DNA from: Gossypium raimondii
Lineage: Eukaryota; Streptophyta; Magnoliopsida; Malvales; Malvaceae
DNA length: 64,000 nt
Assembly (NCBI RefSeq): GCF_025698545.1
Contig: NC_068569.1
Coordinates: forward strand, 19,654,001-19,718,000
Direction of reading: 5' to 3'
Part shown: positions 23,120 to 33,763 of the stretch, one piece after another
Layout: every line of letters begins with the position of its first letter
Numbering within the stretch: position 1 is the first letter of the stretch
Position numbers and translations under genes: made by a program
Notes under the pieces: model-generated
What the model was told of the DNA's origin: nothing
What the model saw: only the letters and a program-made list of their open reading frames with translations
Databases searched by the model: none

Positions 23120-25444
23120 TGTAATACCCTGAAAATCTTTAAGTAAGATATTATCTTTGATATAATAAAATAAGAAAATAAAGCGTCAAAAAGGGGAATT
23201 TTGGAGTTATGTCAACATTGGGTCGTATATTATGAGATATTAGTTCAAGAAAGGATTAAATCGTAAAAGTGAGAAAAGTTTTGTTGCCCAAGAGTAAATA
23301 CTCAAAAATTAAAGGGTTAAAGTGTAAATATGAAAAGTTGAAGGACCAATGGTGTAAATATTTTAAGGGTGGAATGATCTAGAAACTAAGAAAAATGGAT
23401 GGATTAGGACCAAATTGAAAAAGGTGAAGAAGTTTGAGGGACTAAATCACAATTTTACCAAATTGAGTGATGACTCAAGATGGAATTTTAAAAGATCATG
23501 AAGGGCAAAATGGTCAATTAGAAGAGAGAGAAATCTAGAAGATAATGATGATGTTGGAGATATTTTAGATTAAATAAATAAATAAATATTAGTTTATTAA
23601 TATTTTGATTTGATTTTTAAATGATATGTTATTATTTTATTATTTTAATATTTAGTATATATATATATGTGGAAAGAAATATGAGAGGGATGAAACCCAC
23701 CATCTTTTCCATGCAATTCACGTTAGAAGAGAAGAGAAGAAAGAAAGTTTTACTTTCTTTACAATTTAGTCCTTCCACCAAAAATTCATCATTTTTATCT
23801 AGAAATCAAAAGAATTTCCATATCCATCAAGAGAGAAAGATAACAAGGAGACTATGGGGAGCTAGAATATTAAGTTAGATTCAAGAAATAGAAGCTGGAG
23901 GAGAGAGAAAATCAAGTTAAAGATTGAAATCAATATGACAAGGTAAGTACATCAAGATTTTAATATATTTTTAAGTTTGATATTATTGAAAAAGCATGGA
24001 AATGATGTTAATGTAAAGTTTTGTATATATGGTCCTATGTTCTTGATATGTTAGTGAAGAGAAAATAAGAGAAAGTGATGAGAAATAGTGTAGAGAAAGA
24101 AAATAAGGGTGTTATAAACATGGTAATAAACATCTTGCACCAAAATGGTTTTGGACAGTAACAGTGGGCTCACTTTGAAAAATCACCATAAATTATGAAA
24201 ATCGAATTAGAGTATGAATAAAATATATAATTAAATCTTATTGAGTCTAATTTCTCATAAAAGAAACGGTGTAAGTAACGGAATTGTAAATTATGAGATA
24301 TAATAAATTTTGTGAGACAAGGTCAGAATGAATTCAGGTTTCCCTGTTCTGAATTGGAAAAATCATTAAAAATTGTACAAAAATATTTATGGGTTACAAT
24401 TTATATGTTTAAAATCCTTAATGAGTCTATTTTCAATAGAAACAAATGGGGACATCATCCGAATTCTGAACAAAGAGATAATTAATTTTTAGTGAAGAAG
24501 GGTCGGAATTGTCAGACAACAGAACAAAGGTGACTTTAAAGAATAAACTGTACTTATTGGCTGAACCAAAAATTCTGAAACTTTTATGGTAAGAAGGTAT
24601 GTGAGTCTAGTTTCAGATAAAATTAGCGGATCCTAATTTGGAGTTCCGTAGCTCAAGATAAAAATAATTTAGTGGCTATGACTCAAATGGACAGCTTTGA
24701 ATAAATTTACAAGTAAATTGTGAAATCATAGATAATGTTACTTCTAAGCATGTATTATAAATTAAGGATGTGGAATGGAGAGGAGGAGGAGGAGGAAAAT
24801 ATATATATGAATATTCAGTTAGCATGGATAACTTGCACGTTTTAGACTCAGGGACTAAATTGAATAAAAGTAAAACTTTAAGGGTAAATTTGTAAAAATG
24901 TCAAAAAGTGAACAAATTGCATGAAATGAATTGTTTTATTATTTAAATTAGTAAATGGAATGAAATATTAATTTAGATCAAGATTGGGTGAAAATTTGAG
25001 AAAATAGAAAACTTCCAAAATATCCACAATTTTGGTATTTACGCAATTTAGTCCAGTAAGCTCGAATGAGCTATATTCGTAATAATTTTAATTGAAGTGA
25101 ATGCTATTTGGTAATGAAAATTATATATATGTGTGTATTATTATATGTAATATATATAATTATTTGATACATTTAGCTGATTATTGGAAGCTAAATTGAG
25201 TTGGAAGCTTGTTGGAGATATATCACAGTATCCGTTGGTTCTATCGATAATTTTGGATGATTTGATTCTGGTTATAATGGCATGTATAAGTTAAATTGGT
25301 TAACGTTAGCTCATTAATGTATTGATTTTGATTGGTTATAAATATGAAAGCTAGATAAAAATGAAATGTCTGAAAATTAATTAGTAAACTCTGGTAATGC
25401 CTCGTACCCTATTTTGGTGTCGAATACGGGTAAGGGGTGTTACA
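23120..25444 (+). mobile_element. Solo LTR, TGTAATACCC...GGTGTTACA family, in PMD intron 1
   Basis: Starts TGTAATACCC and ends GGGGTGTTACA, with a 5-base flank duplication. It is highly similar to 33764-37458 over its first 1.8 kb and its last 250 bases, but lacks most of the 1.7-kb middle of that copy. No PBS, gag or pol adjoins, so recombination between LTRs left one copy. It has a TATA-like tatatatatatgtgg near 23660 and a donor-like aaggtaagta near 23940. Confidence 0.88.
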
Positions 25445-25486
25445 AAAAATCTTAAATAATATTTAAAAATTAAATTTAATACTTAC

Positions 25487-25546
25487 CATTTTCATTTGCT
25501 CCACCGATATGTGATTCCTATCAAGACGAATTAATGATCCGGCCAT
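25487..25546 (-). CDS. First coding exon of the PMD gene
   Basis: Twenty codons, MAGSLIRLDRNHISVEQMKM, ending ATG|GTAAGT. It lies over 2.4 kb from exon 2 because of the solo LTR in the intron. It is too short to detect as an open frame and was found from the conserved family start. It belongs to the PMD pseudogene entry. Confidence 0.8.
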
Positions 25547-25805
25547 TGATGAAAATATAAAAAAATTTAAAATTATTTTTAAAAAATATTAAAAAATTTA
25601 AAATTATTTAAAAAAATGAAATTGAGGGGAAATTGAAATTAAATATGGATTTGAGAGAATTTTGGAAGGAAATTGAGAGGATTAGAGAGGAAAAATTAGA
25701 TAGGATTTGTTTGTGAAAAAAAATAAAGGGGTGGGGGTATTTATAGTTTTTTTTTAACCGTTGGGGGGGCAACGGTCAAAATTTTGACCGTTAGGGTACT
25801 GTTCA

Positions 25806-26373
25806 CGCGCGGCCTACATCGCTTCCACGTCGGTAGCGACTGGCGACGTGGAAGGAAATCGCGTCCCTCGGGACGCGATTTCCTTCCACGTCGGCAGTCG
25901 CTACCGATGTGGACGCGATGTCCTCGACATCGCATTCGACATCGCTACGACGTGGACGCGATTTCCCGAAAAATGGCCCAATCCGGTAAATAATAAAAAA
26001 ATCAGCCCATTTCGGTAAATTTTGAAAAAACACGACTTTTTTTGGTAATTTGCCCTTTCTATTTTCGGTGTTAAAGGTGAATAAAATAAAATAATAAATA
26101 AAGAGGGTTTATGAAGCAATTTACTCTATTTAAAGTTTGGTGTCACTACACTGTCAGGCGGCACCCTTAAAACCCTTTTTTCAACTGCTAATCGAAACGA
26201 AAAATTTATAAATCAGGTTCCTGAATATTTTACATCATGTTTTAGTCTGGTGCCACCAATATGTTAGGCGACACCGTCAGAACTCTGTAGTAAATACTTA
26301 TTTTCGTAATTAATCTATTTTCCATACCTTTTTTGTAATTAATTATTTTTTATATTATTTGGATAACAAAGCC
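25806..26373 (-). repeat. Right terminal inverted repeat of the MULE
   Basis: Inverted partner of 16682-17612. It keeps the block (about 26050-26080) that is interrupted by the small element in the left copy. Confidence 0.85.
25821..25916. repeat. GC-rich near-perfect palindrome in the right subterminal arm
   Basis: Arms of about 46 bases flank a 2-base centre at 25868-25869 (gcgtccc|tc|gggacgc). They include ttccacgtcggtagcgact on the left and its near-complement on the right. The density of CG is far above the window average. Confidence 0.88.
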
Positions 26374-26382
26374 CTAATATAA
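26374..26382. repeat. 9-bp target-site duplication of the MULE, right copy (CTAATATAA)
   Basis: Matches 16673-16681 exactly. Confidence 0.88.
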
Positions 26383-26480
26383 ACTAGAAATTGAACCCCC
26401 GTTGTGGGTGAAAAGTAATAAAATATTAATAAAAGTATGTATAAGAGAGGTAAAAAAGGTATTGTTATGGTATTAAAAAG

Positions 26481-28330
26481 ATAAAGTAACATTTAGTCCT
26501 TAAATTTGACAAAAATTCACCTTGATCTATGAATATTTTTGTCCACATTAGTTCTAGAATATGACAACTTTTCTCAATTTAATCCCTAAGCTTGGATTTC
26601 GTTAAGGTAGTGACATTCCACTCTAAGACTATACCATGTCATCACTTGAATTTTTAAATATATATATTTGATAACCATTTGTTAATTTTAGATTTTTTTT
26701 AAAATTTTCCAAGTGATGATGTGGCATGATCTCAAAGTGCCATATCATCATACCTTGATGAAATCTAAGACTTAAAATAATGCAATTAAATATGTTAATG
26801 AAGCGCAGTATCTACAAGTGTACAAGTTAAATTATAATATAATTAACTACAACGAAATACTTTGGAAGTATTTTGAGGATCGTACTCAAGGGAGGTCCGT
26901 TTAAAAAAATTAATAGTAAAGCCTAACATGCTAAGCTAAGTCTAGGTAGCTACTAATCTACTTAACGTAGTACGATTAAACACTAAAATTGATATTTTAA
27001 AGTAAGAAGGTCTAAAGTGCATAAATAATAAAAATTTCAAATTAACAATCAAGATTAACATGCAGAAGGGTGATTAACGTCCATGGTTGTGATTAACCTA
27101 AAGTCGGAAATTTTACCAATTAATTAAGAATTAACCTAGTTAATACCTTTCGGCTCATAACTAAATTAATTAATCAACTTAGTCCACTTATCTTTTCACT
27201 TGACGGAACTAAACTAGGTTAAGTTGAATTGATTCTAAGTAGAATACCCTTTCGGTCTCATTTACCTAAATAACTTCTTAGAGTCATTAATTCTAGGATT
27301 TAAGTACATTCAACATAATCCAATTAATTAGTTTATGAACACTAGCCTAAGCTAACCACACTCACTTCAGTCAACCAACCTTCCTAGGGATTTAATTATG
27401 AGTCATTCTATATACGATTAATCTTACCCAATTATCAAACATCACAAACAATGTAAAATAATAAAGAGTAAGAAATTCTCAGGAATTTCGGTGAATCCAA
27501 GACTTGTGATTGATTGAATGGCCACGATGATCCACAAAATATGACGATTATTGCTTTGCAATGAAGCCCGAACAAAAAGAAAATAAAATGGAAATAGCAA
27601 ACGAAATTGAAAATAAATTAAGTTGAAAACTGAAGAATAAAGAAACAATCCTTGGAAAAATTTGAAATCTACTAAACTATGAATCTAAAACCCTAAAACG
27701 AGCTCGTTAAAGTGATGGTTTAACATAATATTTATAGTCTAGGTGTATTTTGACCTAATTAAGTCGATTACAATCTGAATTACAATTAAATGAGACTGTT
27801 CGGACAAAAACACTATTGTAGAATCTTTGGGACTGGGTTGAATGTCGCGACTTTACTATCCTAGTGTTGCGACTATGAGGCCAATAAGCTTGCCTTGTGG
27901 ATCTTGGTTGAAATTTTGACTAAGGGTTGAGGCAGCTTCCAATGTTGTGACTTCCATGTTGAATGTTGCGACATTCAGGCTAAGTCATTGGCTCCTTGGC
28001 TTAGGTTGTTTCCTTCATACTCGATTAACTTGTTAGTTCCACCTTAGGCCTAAATCGGCCTAATAGGTCATAAAAGATCACAAGAAGCTCAATTTATACA
28101 ATTGCAACTAAACACTAAATACTTCAGAAAATAAATAAAAATAACACAAAAATGCTTGAATACAAGCTTCTTAAGTAGTGAAAAGAGCCTAATTTGTTAT
28201 AATAAATTATGACAGATCAAGACCAAAATTGGGAAAAGTTGACAGGTTCTAGGACTAAAGTAGAGCAAAGGTCTAAGGATCAAGTTGAAAAAAGTTACCA
28301 AATTCATGGACTAAATATTATTTTATCCCT
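26481..28330. mobile_element. Foldback/MITE-like element split by a later insertion
   Basis: The left arm (26481-26600: acatttagtccttaaatttg, then acttttctcaatttaatcc) pairs inverted with the right arm at 28205-28330 (complement of ggactaaatattattttatc and related blocks). An inner inverted pair at 26620-26650 and 26710-26750 surrounds gatgtggcatgatct-like text. The arms are now 1.4 kb apart because of the insert at about 26775-28205. Confidence 0.65.
26775..28205. mobile_element. Unclassified insert inside the foldback element, possibly LTR-derived
   Basis: Text such as agcgcagtatctacaagtgt followed by gaggatcgtactcaaggga resembles a widespread plant non-coding LTR family. No gag, pol or PBS is seen, and the ends and flank duplication were not settled. 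A 68-codon minus-strand frame at 27442-27648 has no motif. Confidence 0.45.
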
Positions 28331-29660
28331 GGAAGAAACATCATTATAAAAGATTAAAAGTGGGAAAAGTTGGTTGAGTTTTAGCTTAATTGACATCATT
28401 ATTGTTTATATAATATGTAACAAAACATGAGTTCGAGTGCTTTTAAGCATGTATTATCTCTCAAATGTAAGATTTTAGGGAGTTGTCCGTATAGCTTTAG
28501 AAATTAGAGACTATTTTTGTTTTTCATTTTCTTAAAAATGAAAATTACTAATAAAACAAGTATTTAATTGACATTTTGAAAAATAATTTTGAAATAAAAA
28601 TTAGAAACAATAAAAAATTTACTTTCATTGAAAATATTTTATAAAATGAGAGTTCTTAGATTTATTAATTATTTGTTCGTGGTGCAAAATTCATTGAAAT
28701 GTATAAATATTTATATTTTCAACAAATTTTAAATATCAAAGATTCAAATACATATAAATGTATACATATTTATTTTATTTTCCATATTTCTATTATAAAA
28801 AAAATAGTGTACTAAACATGTTTTTCTATTTTCATTATTGAAAATAATATATATTTTAATTTCCAAACATGTTTTTCAATTTTCAAAAAAGTTTAAAAAA
28901 AATCAAATGGAGCCTTATTATTAGTATAGATATAACAATAATTAATCATGAGGTGAGATGTGATAATTACTTACCTTGCCTCATCTCTTAATCATGACTT
29001 AACTATGATATTGTAGTGCAATTTCCATCCATGAAAGTAAAATACATATCAAGATCAATCGTTTACCTCCTTAAAAAAACACTCGCCAAAAGAAAATTAA
29101 TTTCATCAGAAGTGAATACCTGATTTCGACTAATATTTTATGTGAACCCAAAAATCTTGCTACTCGTTTCAAAATTAATTTAAATTAAGGTGTGAAGTAT
29201 GTTGGGCATTGCGTATATATGATTATTTCATCTTGGGTATTGGATATGGCATTCGGTCCGAAACAAATTACCTTGTCCGAATAAACTGAAAAAGCCAACT
29301 TATTTCAATTAGATTGATTCAGTTCACTTCAATTTGATCCGCTCACCCCTTATTCAAATGGTTTGAGACATCAATAATGTATTAGGTCTCCAGTCATGTG
29401 GGCATGCATAAGTTCCTCACTGTTACCTGAAATACAATCTTGACATCCCTAAATAATCTCTTCAAAACAGAGTTCACACACAGAGAAACTAATGGAACAT
29501 GTTTCTCGAATCAAATCGACATGTTGTAGAAACAGAGCAGTATCAGCCCACCATTTAGCAAAAGTTTGAAAGTACATAAAAGCATCTCTGGTTTTATAGA
29601 GGTTCAAAGTTGCCTGTTTCACAGGCAATCTATTGACATTAAAAACATGTGGAACATCCT
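28331..29660. other. Intergenic DNA, 3' side of the selenoprotein K homologue
   Basis: No coding region recognised. The last 200 bases are probably the 3' untranslated region and terminator region of the gene on the minus strand. Confidence 0.4.
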
Positions 29661-29725
29661 TACTTATAATAAGAGGACTTTAGCTATATAACAGTGTACA
29701 TGCACAAGATGTATGCTTGCAGCAT

Positions 29726-31390
29726 TTAGCCACCGCAGCAGGAGCCACAGGCAGGAAGGGAACCTGAAATATAGCACCAGAAAGAAAAATCTTTTAACGG
29801 ACAAATCAAAAGGAAAGAAACGAAAGAAAGAGGAAAGCTGTGACAAACAACAGATAAAAAAGGGGGCAAATGACGTACTATGGTCAATTCCCCGAACATT
29901 GTCCATTCCCCGTGGTGGTCGTCGTGGGCCACCACCTCCACCATATGGTCCACTTCCAGGTCCTCCTGGACCATCATCCCATTTCTTGCTTGAACCAAAG
30001 CCTTTTCTGTAGGCATCGGACTTTTCCATCTGATGCACATCCAAAAGTCAAGTTTCCAGTTGATTGATACAGACTAACAAAATAATGAAAAAGAAAACAG
30101 AAACCCTAAACAAAGGTCAATGACAAAAGGAAAAAATGAAAAACTTACCGAGAACATGGTCGAGAAGAACACTCCGATGAAATTGATAATTGCCCAGAAA
30201 AAATCAGTGATAGTTCTCAGTCGCCATATTGAACGCTTTGATTTCAAAACACCTAAACAAACATGCATGGACAAATGTTTCCTTATGAATGAAGAGAGGG
30301 GAAGTCTACATGACAAATAGGAATATGCTGAAGTAACGAAAAGGCCATTTTTTCATCACGAAGACAATATGCCATAACTTATCTTCAAATTACCAATGTA
30401 TTTATGAATGCTATGCAATTATAGTCATCCATAAACTCAGAGCAAAGTTTAAGAATATCACCAGCAACTCCACAATCAATCAACCCAAGACAGGTAAATC
30501 AACACAACTATATCCTCCTGATATATAACAAAAACACACGTACATACACTCATGGGCTAGGGCTACATATGGAAGAACATAAAGAACTTTCAAATTCATA
30601 ATAACATTAGGAATTAGGAAATAACAGTCTTCAAATATCACAGTTTTAGCCGGTATCAACCACTAGATGTAAAAACAAGAAAAAGAAAAAGTTGAACCAT
30701 TAAATGAAAACACAACGATAGATATATCAAAGAGAGGACTTTTGCAAAACCATTGAAACTTTTTGGGAATGACCTGAGTTGATTCCAATGAAAAGCACCT
30801 AAGAACACTATAATATATGCATTGCCTCGTTTGGAAAAACTCTGTGATTTCATCTGGACTGCAATCAGAATATCAAATAGGTTCAAATTTCGAATTCATT
30901 TTGAATGTTACCTAAAAAGTTTTTTCTTTTAAACCAGAGTTCCCGCAAACCCTAAGACAATGCCAAACTAGGCTCAATAATAGCTGAAAGCGGCATAACA
31001 GCGTGAAGAAGAATAACTCAGACAGATTCATATAAAAAAAGGGTTAGAAATTCAAGATTGTTCGAAACTAGAACAATTCTCATTAAAGACATCGTCGAAT
31101 CACAGACAACCCCAATTTGGGCGAACTCAGAAGAAATTACGATCTATAATCATCCGATATCATAAATACGATAAATACGCTCCTTTCTCATACCTAATTA
31201 GATTACTACAATATTAAATTTCAACACCCAGAAAGAAATCCTTATACATCATAAGAAAAGATCGGCAACAAATTTCGAATAGAAACTAAAAGATCTCATA
31301 ACATAAACAATAATTTGAAATATTATAAGTAAAAAAATTAATTTTGAGAGAAAGAGAGAAGGGATACAAACCTCCCTCGACGTAGGCCAT
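29726..31390 (-). CDS. Selenoprotein K homologue (SelK/SelG family, Cys form), 4 exons
   Basis: Exons 31390-31372, 30252-30149, 30029-29879 and 29763-29726 have GT-AG introns and join to 312 bases, 103 residues plus stop. The protein opens MAYVEGG, then VLKSKRSIWRLRTITDFFW and one membrane segment (about residues 22-40, FFWAIINFIGVFFSTMF). A Gly/Pro/Arg-rich cytosolic tail follows (GGPGSGPYGGGGGPRRPP), and the end is LPACGSCCGG. This is the SelK/SelG layout: a small single-pass ER membrane protein, in animals tied to ER-associated degradation and calcium signalling. Animal members carry selenocysteine near the C-terminus; this plant copy has Cys, needing no SECIS element. The first exon has only 19 coding bases. 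The gene looks intact. Confidence 0.9.
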
Positions 31391-32265
31391 GAGAAAAACT
31401 CCAGGGTCTTCTCCTCCAAAAAGAGGAAAATATAAGAGACGATTGCGGTGTTCTAATCGGCGTATTTTAAACGTTTCATTGACTTTTGATGTTCAGTTGG
31501 AAGACTTAAATTTGATTGGTTTGCAGTCGTTTAACTGTACACGCGTCTTGTTATGATTCGATATGCTTATGGAAAACTCTCTACGACCGCCACGTGTAAA
31601 ACAATTTATTTGCAAAAGGGTCTGACTCTAAATTTGATAAAAACTGACAATTAGTTACGTCAATATTAAGAATTACCAAAATAGATAATTTATCGATTTC
31701 TATATATTTATTAATAATTATAATAACTTTCTAATTTTTTAAAAATACGATAATAAAATTTTAAAAATTAAAACAAAAATGAATTTCACAGTCAAACCAT
31801 TACAAAAATATCACCAAAATTATAGGTTTGTTTCACAAGCGTTTTAAACTATAACCTAACTATATGCAAAATATTAATATCATACCAATTAACTACTTCA
31901 ATTAGCTTAAATTTTAAACACATTTACATGCTGTGATTGTTTATTATAATGTATCATTGAATTTTAAGAGGATTAATTTTAATACCTTAAATTTAAATTA
32001 TGCATGCAAAACCAACTCCTTTTATATATGCCCAACTTCATATTTGATCTAGTATTTATGCCTAAACTATTAGTTAAACTAATATAATAACTTGATTGAT
32101 TCGATATTGAAAATTCAAGAACTCAATTAAAATATTTTAAAATTTAAACTATAGTTTGAAGGTGTCTTGTGAAATAATCCAAAATAATGTCAAGTAGACC
32201 TAGCCAATTTTTTTCCTTTTCTTTTAATTTACAGCTAACAAATTACATCAACAATTTCGATCAAA
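31391..32265. other. 5' region of the selenoprotein K homologue and AT-rich intergenic DNA
   Basis: Bases 31391 to about 31440 are likely 5' untranslated leader, and 31440-31620 the promoter. The rest shows nothing recognisable. Confidence 0.4.
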
Positions 32266-33480
32266 ATTAATTATTACAAGTATAGAACTTTATTAGATTA
32301 ATTATATTAATATTTATGTGATTAATCTTATACATGAATATGATAATATTTAATATAAGATTAGTTAGTGAATGTGTAGGAATTTATTTGATATTACCTA
32401 TAAGGCAATATTATGTTTTGAATTGAAAGAATCGAAAAGGAGACTAATATGTAAAATGAGAAAAATTTTATATGAAAGATAAAAATTATGATTGAATATT
32501 ATATATATATATGAAGAGATATATGTTATTGAATGATTTGTATAATGACTTTGAATTGCTATGAGAATAATTATTGAATTTTGAATTGATGGGGGACTAA
32601 ATTGAAAATAATTCAAACGTTTATATAATTATGTTTTGAAGTGTAAATGAGAAATTGATTCTATTATATTTGTCCATGTAGACAATATATGAACTAGTAG
32701 GATATAGATTGCATGCCGTTAGGAAGCATTTAGCACGATCTCTGTTTGTTTGAAGCACTTCGGTGCTACTCTGTTCAGTTGAAGCATTTCAGTGCCACTC
32801 TGTTCTAATAAAGCCCTTCGATGTCGTTCTGTTCTATTATTGCACTTCGGTGCTACTCTATTCTGCTTATCCATTTTGGTGCATATTTGTTTTAATTTCA
32901 CATATCTTGCATGTTTTGTTAAGTCTACATTGGGCATCCGATAAATTCTAAAAGATAAAAAAAAGTTATGATAATTGTGACAAGATTAAGGTAAGCCATT
33001 GAAATGATAATGAATCCAAGTACGATAAATGATGTCTAGTATAGAATTCTATTGCTAACAAGTTCTAAACTTACTTATTATGACATTTTTGTATTTTGTT
33101 TATACTTAATGAATGAAAAAGTAAGTTTAATTCTCCTTGTACTTACTAAGCTTTCACAAGCTTATCACATTATTTCTAACTTGTAGGTAAAAATGTGAAG
33201 TGAGGATTTGCTGAAGATCAGTGTCTTCACATCTCATCATATCTCAAGGGCTTGGAAAAGAGTATGATATCTCCACTATTTTGTTTTAAGTATATGGCAT
33301 GTATCTAGGTGAATGTAAGTAAATAGGGAGCTAACTGATTCTCACACTTGTGTTTGATGTGTTTTGGTGAGTAAATATAATGTATTATTTGGTATTTGAG
33401 TTATGGTTTATGTTTGGAATGATTATGAATGATTTCGATATAGTTTGGATGGTCAATATAAGGTATTATTTTGTTTTTTT
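32266..33480 (+). other. Probable LTR-derived sequence without resolved ends
   Basis: It contains a short tandem repeat and text such as agtaagtttaattctccttg and aagctttcacaagcttatca, reminiscent of long non-coding gypsy-type LTRs. It is joined on the right to another repeat family. No genes. Confidence 0.35.
32734..32885 (+). repeat. Short tandem repeat, ~33-bp units
   Basis: At least four imperfect units of the form gaagcacttcggtgctact followed by ctgttc run in direct orientation (near 32750, 32780, 32813 and 32840). Confidence 0.75.
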
Positions 33481-33720
33481 TTCCATTGTTTAACAAGTCT
33501 TCACTTTTAGAAATTTTTGTTTACTCTTGTAGTACGTTTTTTACTCTTGTAGTCTTGTAGTATGATTTTTAGTCTTGTAGTACGCTTTTGCGAGTGATTT
33601 TAGTATTGGTTTTGTCGCTGTCCTCTCTAGTTTGGTGGATGCTCAGTTCTTTTGCCGATTTATGTCCGCTATCTTAGACTATCCGGGGCTGATTTCCTTA
33701 CTGTATTAAGTGTATACAAT
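33481..33720 (-). repeat. Dispersed repeat, inverted copy of the 53545-53935 family
   Basis: ttccattgtttaacaagtct, cttgtagtacg runs, ttttgcgagtgattttag and agtttggtggatgctc match the reverse complement of 53727-53930 closely. The segment also has a local cttgtagta tandem repeat (33527-33580). Confidence 0.8.
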
Positions 33721-33763
33721 CACTTCTGATATGTTGTATTTGAGTTGTGATAGAGTTAATTAT

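Larger units (their letters stand above)
21138..25546 (-). pseudogene. Plant mobile domain (PMD, aminotransferase-like) protein gene inside the MULE, 4 exons
   Basis: Exons on the minus strand are 25546-25487 (MAGSLIRLDRNHISVEQMKM), 23065-22353, 22274-22190 and 22079-21138, all with GT-AG borders and phases that join. Exon 2 has the core PMD features: LREAGFWHVA near the start, LIERWRPEMHTFYLPCEECT, LEDVHLQLGL, and further on WLRDTF, YILQIIGGYL and LRWLL. Exon 4 ends in a Pro/Ser/Gln-rich tail. PMD proteins (PF10536; MAIL1/MAIN relatives) occur both as host silencing or development factors and inside transposons. This copy has three in-frame stops in exon 2 (after ATVGR, after VTGSA and after TEIERI). 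Intron 1 is swollen by a solo LTR. It is therefore a pseudogene, though the last exon stays open for over 300 codons. Confidence 0.88.
16682..26373 (+). mobile_element. Mutator-like transposable element (MULE) carrying transposase and plant-mobile-domain genes
   Basis: The element is bounded by a perfect 9-bp duplication and by long terminal inverted repeats (left 16682 to about 17612, minus an inserted element; right about 25806-26373). The left end tgttttttacctaaataat pairs with the inverted right end ggctttgttatccaaataat. Inside, a MuDR-type transposase gene (18147-20476, +) and a PMD-family gene (25546-21138, -) converge on a telomere-like repeat. Secondary insertions are an inverted-repeat element (about 16993-17386) and a solo LTR (23120-25444). 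Without these the element would be about 7 kb. Stops in both genes and loss of the transposase C-terminus show it is not autonomous today. Confidence 0.9.

Noticed and set aside
29664..30044. 126-codon minus-strand frame starting MDVHQMEKSDAYRKG
   Set aside because: It reads through an intron; the true exon 3 starts at the internal MEKSDAYRKG after an AG and ends at GACCATA|GT.
32719..32937. 72-codon minus-strand and 62-codon plus-strand frames
   Set aside because: They are translations of a short tandem repeat.
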